A stretch of DNA of 64,000 nucleotides from Micrasema longulum (GCA_022494885.1 JAGVSM010002997.1:118132-182131); one strand, 5' to 3'. Positions 1 through 11,075 are shown, numbered from the stretch's first letter. The notes: a model not told the origin generated them from the sequence alone. A program made the numbers and translations.

Positions 1-199
1 GTCACGTTGATCTTAAAATCTTTGACGGAATACTTTGACGTAAATTAACCCTCGGCTAATCAACGCCACTGTAAGAACTTTATGTTGTTGAAAATTAAGA
101 TGAAGACGAACAAATGTTTAACTTTACATAAACCAACCTTCATCAAAGGATATTTCTGTTTTCTATTTGCTAACCAAATTGTTCATCGACATCAAAAAC

Positions 200-420
200 T
201 TAAGTCAAATAACAAAATTTTAATATTCAAAAGCGGACTTATTAAAATATTGTATTCATTTGAAATTCATTCGATTATGTTTTTAATAATGAAAAATAAT
301 ATTGATAAATTTAAACGCTACGGGAAAATAGATACAAAAAAATATTTTCTTACACGCGGTAAAAATTAGAGCATTTAATTGTACGGCAAAGATTCTTGAA
401 AATGTATGAAAAAATTAATA
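200..420. repeat. AT-rich stretch sharing a short repeat with 45.6-45.8 kb
   Basis: A block ending in CACGCGGT, a short spacer and then GCGTTTAATTGTA or a close variant occurs here (about 350-390) and again at about 45700-45740 in the same orientation. No coding signal was found. The similarity is short and moderate, so this may be only the end of a larger old repeat. Confidence 0.35.
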
Positions 421-849
421 AAAATTCAATTTGATAAAAATAAATTACTAGAAAACATCATAGGTTCAAGTCAATAGCTGTTTAGAATGGCATTAAGAAT
501 AGTTTTTCAGTCTTTTTCAAATGCCTCCCCGATTTTCGGCAAAAAAGACAATTGCACGACGGATTGATTATGTCTAACTTAAATCGAAAAAATTGAGGTT
601 TCGTTGTCTCGTTTTTCGCCCCCCAAAACTGAACCGATTTGGTAATTTTTTTTAAGAAAGGACATCAAACTTAAATTTTCTGTCCTAGTTCTCATAAGAA
701 ATAACTTATTAAAAAAGTTAAACAATAGCTTATGATAAATATCTATAGTTTGTAAAAAAAACATTGGTCTTATGTCACAATTCAGGAAAACAATATTGGA
801 ATACGATTGCACGAAGAAAAGTGAGACCGCATTTCTACGTTTGAAGTCA

Positions 850-912
850 ACTCAATGTCGGAAATTGAACTCGAGACCTCTTGTATGTTAAGCAAACGCT
901 CTAATTATGACA
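850..912 (-). mobile_element. tRNA-derived SINE, tRNA-like head only
   Basis: Read on the minus strand this is a tRNA-like promoter head. It has a B box close to GGTTCAATTTCC and matches the heads of the SINE copies ending near 13916, 42900 and 58530. The SINE body is missing on the low-coordinate side, and an RTE LINE fragment abuts the other side. Confidence 0.55.
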
Positions 913-1075
913 CGATGCAGACAATTATTCCCCCATTGAACAATGTCTTTGCATACAGAACTCACTTCCTCTACATTTATACATCATCTTATACAAGCGT
1001 GCTTATTATTCCGACTTCTGACATGACCATCTACAAATATTTGTTTGATTTACTTTACATACTGATACTTTAAAT
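913..1075 (-). mobile_element. RTE-type LINE 3' fragment
   Basis: The minus-strand sequence matches the extreme C-terminal coding region and 3' end of the RTE-like LINE seen more completely at 6677-7210, 13990-14310 and 63700-64000. Shared landmarks are the segment equivalent to GACATGTC, the cysteine-containing CMNVEKAR region and the stretch before the terminal AYPYGE motif. It is full of stops and short, so it is a dead relic. Confidence 0.5.
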
Positions 1076-1560
1076 ATTTTTCTTAACTTTATAATATCTT
1101 TCTCTCAAAGATATGACTGGTTGCACAACTTTTCTCTTACTGGCGAAATCGTTAAGTTATTCTCCCAAGAGGTGCGATAAAAAAAGTCATCAGTGGACCT
1201 TGATGAACAATTTATTTATATCTACGAGGTAAAATTATTACGGCCTAAGAGCTAAGTAATTATTATTCTAGAAAAATTTCACCGTAGTTTTCAGGAAAGT
1301 TGGCATTTCATTTATGCTCTCGCAGAAGATAACTCTCGGAAGGGCAATCAGAGAGTAACTTTTACAAAAACGGGTCTTTTTGGTAACACGATAACTCATT
1401 TTTATTTGCTTTAAACGAAAATTAAATTTCAGATTTGAAAATATTAACATATTCTAAGAACTTTATGATTTTTACAGAGTTTAACGAAAAACGTATTTAA
1501 AAAAAGTTTTAGGCGGTTAAAATATTTAGAATAATTTCCTATTTTTAAGTCCCTTTTTAT
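1076..1560. other. AT-rich DNA, nothing recognised
   Basis: No long open frame, repeat match or RNA gene was seen. Short open frames here have the amino-acid make-up expected of random AT-rich DNA. Confidence 0.5.
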
Positions 1561-1564
1561 TTAT

Positions 1565-2255
1565 TTACTAGCGGACCCGACAGACGTTGTTCTGCCCAAA
1601 CGTTGGCTTCCCTGCTATCATCTTGGAAAAATACTTTTCATCTAGGTTACTTGTTTGTGATTAAATTCCAAAACTTAAAATGTTGATATTCAAAAAATAT
1701 TGAATTTAAGTAGGTACCTGTTTATGATTGAATTCCAAAACATAAAATAAATATTTTTTCAAAAATGGCATTCTTTTTGCAAACGTCAAACTCCGGTCGT
1801 CCCACCAACAAAGTGGTGTACTTATGTAGGAATACGATTTTTAAAAATGTATTTAATTTAATATTATTTTAGTTTTACCAAAAATCTAATAAAAATAAAT
1901 AAATGAGTAGAAATTATAAGGAATTTAAGGAAATAATCTGATTGAGATCTACAAAAAACAAATGCTGTTTGTAAACATTCAAAAACAAACTTTTTTATAC
2001 ACAAAAAAAAAACATCTTTCCATTTTTTTGCAAATGCATTCTCCTCGAATGCAACCCTGGTAGATCGATGAATAAAACATTTTTGCTCCAAACTTTTTAT
2101 TCACAAATTCGATTGAAAATTTTAATATCCACGAACACGCACAGCGCAAAGATCTATATTTCTCTGAAAACCGCATATAAATCGGTTAAGCCGTTTAGGA
2201 GGAGTTCAGTGACATCACACGTACAGAGGAATTATATATGTAAAGATGTATAATT
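1565..2255 (+). repeat. Interspersed repeat family C, copy 1
   Basis: About 690 bp matching, in inverted orientation, the block at about 60290-60945. Conserved landmarks in order are ACTAGCGGACCCGACAGACG near the left end, an internal AT-rich part, GAATGCAACCCTGGT, the block around CGCACAGCGCAAAGATCTAT, then GGTTAAGCCGTTTAGG and ACGTACAGAGGAATTATATA at the right end. The two ends are better conserved than the middle. No transposase or RT reading frame is visible, so it looks non-autonomous. The class is not clear from sequence alone. Confidence 0.65.
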
Positions 2256-2259
2256 GAAA

Positions 2260-2888
2260 CCTTACCTACAGAAATATATGCACTACGCAGGTTTATTGCT
2301 TAAAGCAATATTTTTCGGCAAACTAAAAACAGTCACTGGTCAAAAAAAATTGGGAAAAATTTGAACTCAAATTATAAATTAGACATTTTTTTCGATTCAA
2401 GTATTCATGTTTATTTATTTACATGACAGGTCATAAGCTTTGTTTATGCCTGTCTTAATTTTAAAAATAATAAGTAACTCAATACCCATTGTTTATTGGT
2501 TCGCCATAGCAATAAACCTTTTGTACGATACCTGTTTTTTCACAGTGAGTTCTCATTTTGTTAACTTCACGAAAATATATTTTAAATTTAAATTAACTCT
2601 CTTTAATAAACATTGTAGTGTATGAGAAACAATTAAATCAAAAAATTTAGTTTGACCCTTGATGAAATATTTATTTGGATTACTATGTGGCGAATGTTTT
2701 ATTGAAAAGTTTTATATTAAATACAAATATTCACTCTCCTTTTTTATTATGTTGGGAATATTTTATTAACAGGTCATTTTTTAAATTAAATTCAATCGTT
2801 TTATTTTTCAAACTTAAGTAGATGAAATTTGTTTGTATTGTTTTAAAAACATCTACCTTAACATTTTTTATATTGTTCAAAATAAATA
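2260..2888. other. AT-rich DNA, nothing recognised
   Basis: No coding, RNA or repeat signal was identified between the family C repeat and the SINE. Confidence 0.45.
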
Positions 2889-3165
2889 TGTCGACCTCAT
2901 GGTGTAATGGTCAGGGCGTTTGCGTACCATGTAAGAGGACTCAGGTTCGATTCCCAACATGGTATTTGTGAAATATTTATTTAAAAGGGTGTTACACACT
3001 AGAATATTTCAGTCCCTGGATTGGTACCGGACGCGAAAGACTGATCAGCTTACCGTCATGTAACAAAAAAACGATCAAGTTACGCTGTGATTGGTGTACC
3101 AATGCAGTGCCCAATGCACTATTAGGTGCGAAAAGGGAATGATTATGTGATGAAAATAAAGAGTT
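2889..3165 (+). mobile_element. tRNA-derived SINE, near full length
   Basis: This is the best preserved SINE of the window. A tRNA-like head carries a polymerase III A-box-like TGGTGTAATGG (2900-2910) and B box GGTTCGATTCC (2944-2954). The body follows, with landmarks GAATATTTCAGTCCCTGGA, AGACTGATCA and CAATGCAGTGCCCAATGCAC. The element ends in an A/T-rich tail with GATGA-like units. At least eight other copies lie in the window, mostly on the minus strand. The head resembles an aspartate/glutamate/valine-type tRNA, but is too degenerate to fold as a functional tRNA gene. Confidence 0.8.
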
Positions 3166-3294
3166 TGATATACAACAATGACGAACGGGAAATTTCACTC
3201 AAGAAACTAAAAAAAAATATGTGTAAAACATACGAAGAGGTACTTGATATAATAAATACATAGAGTGATTTTTTTCTTAAAATATATCTTCTTT

Positions 3295-3745
3295 TTCTAG
3301 TGCATTGCCAGCTCCCCCCGACGTTGGCGATCACTACAGCGAAAGCATATGTATTTGTCCTGCGCTAATTTAACATTTCGCAGCCAGGACGACTGCTTAT
3401 TGATGTACTCGGCGTAGTGATTCCTGGGAAAATATGACCAGAGTGGTTTCCCGTTGCCTTTTCTGGTGGATTTTATGTCGGGGTTACCTTCCCTTAGCTG
3501 GTTGGTTTTGGTTTTGAGGCGCCAAAAACTCGCCTTTCATCCTCTCGTTATCTGCCGTGATCACACCGTTATAAGTGTGATCCCATTTCCCGGGGTTCGC
3601 GAAGTGGACGCTAACGAGTTGGACTAGTCAGTAGTGTTGCCGGTGGAATGCAACTGGGCGTTCACAGCATTTTATAGAATCACATCCTCCAGCAAGATGT
3701 GACTCACTGCGACCCTACTGACAGTTTGAACCCCTTGAAAGTTTT
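3295..3745 (+). repeat. Interspersed repeat family A, copy 1
   Basis: About 440 bp shared with 41270-41720 and about 57020-57385, all in the same orientation. Landmarks are a CGACGTTGGCGAT segment, the core GGTTTCCCGTTGCCTTTTCT, CTTCCCTTAGCTGGTTGGTT, TTATCTGCCGTGATCAC and AGAATCACA...CTCACTGCGACCC. It is more GC-rich than the surroundings. No conserved reading frame is shared by the three copies. It could be the 3' end of a LINE or a SINE-like unit. Confidence 0.7.
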
Positions 3746-6670
3746 AAAATATATAATGATGCTTATTACATATCATGTAAAAATTTATTGTGTTATGTTT
3801 GACTCAGCGTCGTAGCTAAAGACTGGCCAAGGAGGCGGCAGCCAAGGGCGCAACCCTCAGTGGGCGCACTTTGCCTACCCACAGATTTTAGTTCAAAGCA
3901 ACTATATGTTTTTTTTTCATCAATTCAATTATCAATTTCAATTCTCATTCGCTGCTCTGATTTTTTGCATTAGTAACTGCTTGATTGTGGGACAATCTAC
4001 CGTTTAATGTCAAAGTCGCATATTCATTGTTCACATTTAAATCGTGTTTGAAATATCACTATATAAATATTTAAATTTCGTTTTCACCTACTTCTTTTTC
4101 TTTGTTAGACTCATGTAGATTTCCACTTTTTATTTAAAATATATATTTTTTTTAAATACGTAAAAAATTTTCTCCTAAAAATACTAAATATATTGAAATT
4201 CTAAATTTACAATAAAATATTGTCTCAAACTGAACCGTGTAGGTAGATAAGAAGAAATCGCTTTAAGGCCCATCGTTACTCTGTCTTATATGTATAAAAA
4301 AATAATATGTATATAAGCAGTATAAATAAAATTAAAAGTAAAAATTCATTTTCAGCAAATGAAAGTTACTTTATATCGAATTCTCCTAGGATGATATTTC
4401 CATTTCGTTTTTAAGTACTTAGTGCTTTTAGTAAATACCTACGCCATAAAGTTCAGGCTTTTTAAATTAGTGTTTTATAACTTTGTTCAGAGGTTTTATA
4501 AATTGGTGGTATTTATTTAATGGTCCATTAACGATAAAAATTACCTTAATGCTACCATTACGGTTTCTTTGTACCAAAATTCAATGGGTAGATCTATCTC
4601 ACTACTTTAAGGAGAACTTACCAATCTATTACTGACTCATAAATTATTTATGTAAACCGTTGGTCATTGAACACGATACATGGTTTCGCAAAATGATAGA
4701 ATCGATGTTGTCCCTTTTTATTTCCAAAATGTATGTTATAAGTTTGCCGCTTATATAATTACGGAAGTTTCGTTTATCCCAAGCTTTTTATGTACAAATC
4801 TTATATTTAATTCAAAAGATATAAGTTTCTTCTAGTTAAAATAAAAATCTGGTGTAAAATTAGCTTTTGTTGTCATAAAAAATTCTCGTCTCATGAAAAA
4901 CGTCAACACATCTGCCGTTCATTTGTTATTTAGACATTAGTTATCGTTTTGTGTTATTTCGTTTATTTTATTAACACATCCTTCATGTATAATAATAAGT
5001 GCTTATAATAGATTTGTTTCCCCTGAGCACTTATCTAAGCTTTTGCATTGTGTAGCTGCATTCGTTCTTAGCTACGAAAAATACAGTTTATTAAAAAATG
5101 AGGAGTACCTTGAGCCATAACTAAATCCCACGTGTAGTTTAAGGTATCTGAAAATTTATTGGAATATTAAACTTTCAACTTAAAAACATTATTGTAACGT
5201 TAATATCATGAATAAGAATACTCTGGGTGTTTACACTCTCTACGTGAAAGAAAAATATGATTTTTCGGGTTTTGAACGAGTTTAACTAACGGTCGTTTGC
5301 TATTTTAACCAGAGGGTCGAATTGAAAATGTTTTAACTTAAATAGGAACAAGTCGTATTGAGAATTATCAAATACAATTTACTTTATACTTATCGATTTA
5401 TTTTAAGCTTTTAGTACAAAAGTAAATGTACTTTAGTGGTCTTATTGCTAAATGCAAAATATTAGATGGCCAATTATCCCTTAGCTATGGTCGACCAATT
5501 TATAGTTATTGGTTGATAGCAATACTTTTTTTTAACTTTTCTAGCTAAACCCTTTTTTGTCAAACGATAAGAAAAATATTTAGAATGCCACGAAAAAAAT
5601 GCAATGAAAAAGGCCACAGTCGACTTTTCCACCAGATACTCATAGAATAGTTAGAGCAGTTAGAAAGAATAGACCTATTGCAGTAAATTTAATCCTTGTA
5701 AAAAAACTGGTGTTACTGGTTCGCGGTTTGTTATATATATTGCAGGCAATGACGAAATAAAGTTTATTCAAAATAACCTTTTATCACGTAGTTGTATTTA
5801 ACGAGAATGAACGTTGCAATGTAAAAGTTTTCTTTACAATTTAAAAATAAAGTTGTCAGAAGTTATATTCACAAAACTTAGGAAGTTTTACAACCATCAA
5901 CTTTCCTATAAATGCCAGATCATTAAACTACATTTTGTGTTCTTTAGCGACCCTGGGTAAGCCATCAAACGGGTTTTTTTTATTAACAAGATTTAAATGT
6001 TCGTTAATTAAGATACCAGAAAAACCAATAAAGAAAACTATGCATATTATTTGGGATGAGAAAAATCTGTCTTGATTTAGCCAAACCTTTGGTTTATTTT
6101 TTTTATCTATCCTAGGGATATGATGGTCTTTCAGTACTGAGGTTACTATTGCGCATTTTCTCATTCACCAAATTCCATGAATAAATATATTTTGTTATCA
6201 ATTATATTCTCGAGTCCCTTAAAAATGAGAAACAATTTTTTTTGTGTAAAATTGAACTAAAATGCTGCTTGAGTATTTTTGTCAATTTATTTTACTGTTT
6301 TTACAATGTACAGAGGTTCTTTTTTGATTCAGGTCTTGACTAGCTAGAAAATTTTTGTGCTAAGGTAAGAACTTTTTTGTTACATGCGTTTTTTATTGGA
6401 TGATGCTAAAACAATTAAAATCAATACTTATATTTAAAAAAAATTGAAACAATAACAGTTTTAACTTATAAAATAAATAATTAATTAAATCTTTCACAAC
6501 TTTGTTTTTAACCACTCATTTTTTTAACTACCGAGTTTAAAAGCTACACAAGCTTTATAATCAAAGTGTAATTTACTTTTAAATTATATCCTTTATTATT
6601 TTAACAGTTATTACTTAATATTACATAGGAGCTTTTTGACAAATCGTCTTTTTGACGAATTGTTCTTTCT
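3746..6670. other. Long AT-rich stretch with no gene found
   Basis: Nearly 3 kb without a convincing exon, RNA or repeat. The only local oddity is a GC-rich patch at 3805-3870 (GGCCAAGGAGGCGGCAGCC) that resembles the terminal region of old hAT-like elements, but no partner end was found. At about 6465-6530 there is a partial match (CAACTTTGTTTTTAACCACT) to the foldback family seen at 15.3 and 46.6 kb. Confidence 0.5.
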
Positions 6671-6676
6671 TAGGGA

Positions 6677-7215
6677 AGCATGTTTTCAAGAGATGGAAGA
6701 GGAGAAAAAGATGTTGAAAGGATAATAAATAAACGGCGTACTAAGCACAGTACACGTATGTATAGAAGTGAAACATGGAACTGGCAGAGAAAGGATGAAA
6801 GCCGAGTTAACGCGGTTGAAATGCGATATCTTCGACGAATGTGTGAAAAATCAATGTATGACCGGGTTACGAATGATAAAATCAGGTAAGAGTGTTAACC
6901 TGAGTCAAGTATAACTGATAAGTTGGGAAGAGTCTCTGAGATGGTTTGGTCATGTAGAACGAATGGATGACAAAATAATGGTAAAACAAGTATATATGGC
7001 GAAAATGAACGGTAACGTGAGACAAGGACGACCAAGAAAGACGTGGCATGCTTAGATAAACCAAAATCTTAAGTCTGGTCGTGTTAAATGCAGACAAAAC
7101 CAAAGGGCATGTATGAATGTGGAAAAAGCTAGGAATATATGCCAAGATAGACGTGTGTGGCGGTCCATTCTCTCTGCCTACCCCTACGGAGAAAAGGCGT
7201 GATGGTAGTAGTAGT
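6677..7215 (+). mobile_element. RTE-type LINE, C-terminal end of RT protein and 3' tail
   Basis: The reading frame starts in the conserved block before the C-terminal domain (GSMFSRDGRGEKDV). It continues through YRSETWNWQRKDE and VNAVEMRYLRRMCEK, stops once, then resumes with SLRWFGHVERMDDK, GRPRKTW, CMNVEKARNICQDR and the terminal AYPYGEKA. This order (SETW, EMRYLRR, WFGHVERM, GRPRKTW) is typical of the C-terminus of RTE/BovB-like or other apurinic-endonuclease LINE proteins. The 3' end runs into a short GTA repeat (about 7203-7220), as expected for a LINE tail. The copy is 5'-truncated and interrupted by stops. Confidence 0.85.
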
Positions 7216-7630
7216 AGAAGTAATTCTTGATTAGCTCCACGTGTTTCGATGTAATATTTAGTAATCGGTTTTAAAATAAATTATAATTGAATTAATTAGT
7301 TAATTGTACCTTGATAAAGAAACATGTGGAGCTTTTAAACAGGATGGTAGAAAAACTAAAAAAGTATGTGATTACAAACACATTTGTTTTATTTTTATTC
7401 AATTATAATGAATAACTTTAAATTTTATGCTTCAAATATAACATAAATTATTTGTTTTTTATAGATATAATCAAATTAAAACAGACAAAACTTTGAGTAA
7501 AAGAAGTCATTCATAGGATACCGAAAAATAAATGGAATTTAATCCAGTTTGCGTACAATGCCAGAAGATTCGGTATCATTTTTGGAAAAACAAAGTCCCT
7601 TAAGGCCGCTTTTAATGGCTTGTTGGGGGA
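7216..7630. repeat. AT-rich region with a minus-strand piece of the 15/46-kb foldback family
   Basis: At about 7355-7435 the reverse complement matches the foldback element of 15.34-15.47 and 46.54-46.70 kb (TAATGAATA and GCTTCAAATAT landmarks). The rest is unassigned. Confidence 0.4.
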
Positions 7631-7639
7631 TTTTTTTAT

Positions 7640-7838
7640 TTATCACTATCCCCCTTTCCATCGGCACTGCATTGGTGAACTAAATGCAGCGTAGTCTGAT
7701 CATCTGTTACATGAAGGTAAGGTGATCAGTCTTACTCTTCAGGCGCCAATCTAGGAAAAATGAAATAATGTTAAATTAATATTTCACGTTCCCCCTGCCA
7801 GGAATCGAATTTTTAAATCTTCGCTGAGCTGCATTCAG
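7640..7838 (-). mobile_element. tRNA-derived SINE
   Basis: Minus-strand copy with the body landmarks of the 2.9-kb SINE (reverse complement of GGCACTGCATTGGTG, TGATCATCTGTTACATG and CTTCAGGCGCCAATC), followed by a decayed head with a GATTCCTGG B-box remnant. The tRNA-like part is truncated. Confidence 0.75.
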
Positions 7839-7839
7839 T

Positions 7840-8465
7840 TTAATTTAGTTTTATTTTAGATTTGTTGAGAGGTTTTTATGTTTTTTTTTTCATTATTCTC
7901 ACTTTAATTTCAAAAGCATAAATTTTTCAGCTTTCAGAACATTCCCTGTAATAAAAGTCAAAAGACAGAAGACAAAAAGCGATTTGTATTTCTTGAACTG
8001 TTAAGTCATAATATATAGCAAAATGGATGCAAGATGCATCTCCAGGGAAAGACCAGGTGTAGAATACTTTAAAATACATACATCCATAAAATGAACAGGG
8101 TACAACCAAACTCAGAGATCCAAAAATAATATTTTTTAATTACCATTTTACGACGGTTCTCCCAACTAAGGTCCGTATTCTGCAGTTCTTATTAATCTGT
8201 CGAAGGATTGGATGATGCACAGGGCCCCAATTACAATTTAAAAGAGTTAATATAGGATAAAACTGTTGTCATGTTTTTTTTTTAGGTCTGGTCTGTCGTG
8301 ATGGCGACTCAAGGTAGGATTAATTAAACGTATTTATGCAGAAAGCAGCCAGCCATAGAAAAGTGAAACTGAGATGATAGCACCTTTATGAAAAGAGAGA
8401 TTAATCAAATCGACACAACAGTAAGTATGTTTTTGACTTTGACAAATGATAAACAATGAATACAT
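7840..8465. other. AT-rich DNA, nothing recognised
   Basis: No supported gene or repeat. Short frames have no recognisable domains. Confidence 0.4.
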
Positions 8466-8605
8466 TAACAATATTTTGAGTTTGTCCAAATTTTAATAGA
8501 CGAGAACTGGATTCAACTCCCTGCGGAGCTTTTTATATTAACATATAACAACCACTTAAACCAGCCATTGACAGTTCATAAGCCCTGTAGATGCCTTGAC
8601 TTGTA
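8466..8605. repeat. Family B repeat fragment
   Basis: Contains GAACTGGATTCAACTCCC followed by CACTTAAACCAGCCATTGACAG and ATAAGCCCTGTAGATGCC. These blocks occur in the same relation in the larger family B copies at 48.7-49.3 and 57.7-58.3 kb. Confidence 0.65.
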
Positions 8606-8692
8606 TTTTTTTTTTAATTTTTTTTTTTTATTATTTTTTCACGCCCATAAGGCTTTTACATAAATGAAAGTTTTACAAAATATAAGTATATA

Positions 8693-9000
8693 AACAACAT
8701 TAAATTTAAAAAATAAAATATAAAGCAACAAAAGATAGAACAGTGCTAAGAAGTAAAGTTGGTATAAAAAAAGAAGACGAGTATATAAACAACATAGATT
8801 TAAAAAAAAAACACAATATAAAGAAATAAAATAAAGGAACAAAATAAAGGAACAGTGTTAAGAAGTATAGTTGGTATATAAATAAAAAGATGAGTGTATT
8901 AACAACATAAATTTTAAAAAAATACAATATACTGTAATAAAATATAGAACTGTGTTTAAAAGTTAAGTTGGTTTTAAAAAAATTAAAGCAATATATATAT
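8693..9000. repeat. Minisatellite, three units of about 95-113 bp
   Basis: The start word AACAACAT recurs at 8693, 8788 and 8901. Each is followed by an A-rich stretch, then A(G)AACAGTG(CT)TAAGAAGT-like and AGTTGGTAT-like words in the same order. The units are diverged, and the middle one contains an internal duplication of AATAAAGGAAC. The long open frames of repetitive Phe/Leu/Tyr on the minus strand are a by-product of this composition. Confidence 0.7.
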
Positions 9001-9329
9001 ATTTCTATTTTTTTTTTAATAAGCTAAAGAAATACAATTAAAGGTTTAAAGCAGCTAGGTACATAATGTTATAAAATACAATATGAACAGAATATTAAGT
9101 TCTATTTGATAAGGAACATATACATTGATATTTAAAATTTACAAGTATCTAATATAGTAATATTATCTTTTATTAAATGTTCTTCATTTCTGTTGTAATA
9201 TGTTAATGAATACATTAGTTTTTTTTTACTTTACAAACAAGAATCTCATTATATATTAAACCAGTTTTAGGGATTTTTATAGTATCGCACGATTTTTTTG
9301 ATGCTGTTAGTTTTTTATGCACATTAATA

Positions 9330-9555
9330 CTTTGTATCCCGGAGCCGTGTAAACACGTGATTATATAACCATGCGTTGTGTCCCGGTCCCGTGTTTTCAC
9401 GTGGTTTACTAGCTGTCTAAAAAAGTGCATATTGTTGACATCTAGTGACTTTCATTAGTACTTTTTCGCTGCTGGTAAACCACGTAAAATCACGGGACCG
9501 GGACACAATGCATGGTTATTATAATCACGTGTTTACACGGCTCCGGGATACAAAG
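9330..9555. repeat. Large imperfect inverted repeat, arms about 85 bp
   Basis: The left arm (9330-9413) and right arm (9471-9555) are reverse complements with few mismatches, separated by a 57-bp spacer. Each arm contains CCCGGAGCCGTG, a CACGTG palindrome, and the block CCCGGTCCCGTG or its complement. The arms are much more GC-rich than the flanks. No open frame explains the conservation. It resembles a foldback element or the product of an inverted duplication, and would form a long hairpin in RNA. Confidence 0.85.
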
Positions 9556-9789
9556 CGCAAAAAAAAGAGTGAGGCCCTGTATATGTGCGAACATTGCAAT
9601 GCGCACTGTGGCTCTCCATAAAGGCCAATGTTGGCAAAGCCATCATACAAAAATTACTTATTTAATTATTTCAAATCGATCTGAGATGTTTCAATTGATT
9701 TGACTGAATATTATTATAATTATGACACTTTTAAGAAACCCTTCACAAAGCATGAAATTTCACAAAAATGGGCCGGGCACAGGATAAAT

Positions 9790-9975
9790 TCTATATGTAT
9801 TCGGCCGGTGCTCAAAGTGTTAAGAAATGCCGTTTTTGTGATTGAAACTATTTTCAGAGGTTGATTATTACAGTTTTTTATATGAAAGCGATCTGGCTGT
9901 TTTTGGCAGAACATAGAATTGATTTTACCAAAAACCTCGTTTTTTCAAAATTGCGGACTGACTGCTTTCTGCATA
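9790..9975 (+). repeat. Interspersed repeat family E, copy 1
   Basis: Matches 34020-34205 in the same orientation. Shared landmarks are GAAATGCCGTTTTT, GGTTGATTATT or AAGTTGATTATT, TATGAAAGCG...TGGC(T/C)GTTTT, GCAGAACA(A/T)AGAATTGAT and TTTTTTCAAAATT...GGACTG. Non-coding; the class is unknown. Confidence 0.6.
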
Positions 9976-10440
9976 ATGACGTTTAATTATTGTGGAGTGG
10001 TTAGGTGAACTAAAGGCTCTTTTGTCGTTTTAATTGATCATTCACTTTAGCTTGTCTTGCTTAGCGTGCTTGTGTAGCGTGAACAGTGAAACGTTGCTAG
10101 AAACACCGTGATGTGGTGTGTTGAGACGCCCCATAAACATTTATCTGGCGTGGACTAAAAACCGTTGGATCGAGACTGCAATGGTACCGTGCCACGACAT
10201 ATCACGCGTAAACAGTGTAATTCTGACCGTATAAAATACAAGTGGTATCCGCCAGATAGCTCCCAAACACACCACTACACAATACGACATAACAATGTAT
10301 TTGTGTGTTTTAGCTATGGTTTCCTAAGGGAGCGGTGCCGTCACGTAGTGGTGAATGACGTCATTTAAACGTTACCTGTTCAATCCAGATAATGCTGGTT
10401 TCCTTTCTTTGAAATTTGAATACTTGGATCAATAATGAGT
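9976..10440. other. Slightly less AT-rich DNA, nothing recognised
   Basis: A short open frame at 10165-10368 has no recognised domain and is Cys/His-rich only by chance spacing. No splice-supported exon was seen. Confidence 0.35.
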
Positions 10441-10450
10441 TAGCAAATAT

Positions 10451-10505
10451 CAATCTTTTTATCAATTCAATCTTTTTATCATTTCAATCTTTTTATCAAT
10501 CAATC
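10451..10505. repeat. 17-bp tandem repeat, three units
   Basis: CAATCTTTTTATCA followed by two or three variable bases recurs at 10451, 10468 and 10485. Confidence 0.85.
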
Positions 10506-10620
10506 TATGTATCTTTCTCAAAAAGATAAAAATACCCTTGTTATTGTTATCAAAAACATTTTTCACTTTGTGGTATGACCTTTTACACTTGTCTGTTTAT
10601 AAATATGTATAAACCACTTA

Positions 10621-10746
10621 AATTTAGAGTTATACTTCTACCGGTTTCAAGTTTACTACCTCATCGTCAGAAATTCAACTTAGTTTAGTTTAATTTCTGA
10701 AGATGAGGTAGTAACCTCGAAACCGGTCAAGTATAACTCTAAATTA
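10621..10746. mobile_element. Foldback element with a hammerhead-like core in each arm
   Basis: The arms at 10621-10675 and 10692-10746 are imperfect reverse complements around a 16-bp spacer. Each arm read 5'-3' outward from the centre contains CTGANGA, one extra base, a short hairpin, then GAAACCGG. The plus-strand core has CTGAAGA at 10697-10703, a GAGGT/ACCTC stem and GAAA at 10719-10722. The minus-strand core has CTGACGA at 10670-10664 and GAAA at 10648-10645. This order (CUGANGA, stem II, GAAA) is that of the hammerhead ribozyme core. The element is related in sequence to those at 11.5, 12.5, 36.3 and 52 kb by the ACCGGT-AGA block. Confidence 0.6.
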
Positions 10747-10849
10747 AAATGGTTTAAACAAATTTATAAAAATACTTGTTATTTTTATTATTTGTGGTAT
10801 TATCGGTGAAATGTCTTACCTCTTAATTTTTAAATACTATTTTATTAAC

Positions 10850-11075
10850 ATATTTCAACAGAGATGAAGAACATTTTAGAGAAGGTAATATAGAAGTCTA
10901 GGCATCTACGGGGCTCATGACCTGTCATTAGCTGGTTTAAGTGGTCACTTTACACACTGTGTAACATTCACCATTCTGCCCATATTTAAAAATCTATATT
11001 TCTTCATTTCTTTCATCTGTTCATACTTGTGAAGTTAAAGAGCTGAAACCTTTATTTATGCGGGTGAAATTCATA
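10850..11075 (+). repeat. Family B repeat, partial copy
   Basis: Contains the landmarks AGTCTAGGCATCTACGGGGC, CTGTCATTAGCTGGTTTAAG, CACTTTACACACTGTGTAAC and TGAAGTTAAAGAGCTGAAACC, matching one half of the family B elements at 38.9, 48.7 and 57.8 kb. Confidence 0.7.

Noticed and set aside
3805..3870. hAT-like terminal sequence
   Set aside because: Resemblance to a generic GC-rich hAT end only; no opposite end or 8-bp duplication found.
8639..8927. Two hydrophobic open frames on the minus strand
   Set aside because: They are translations of the AT-rich minisatellite, read in two frames with the same repeated words.
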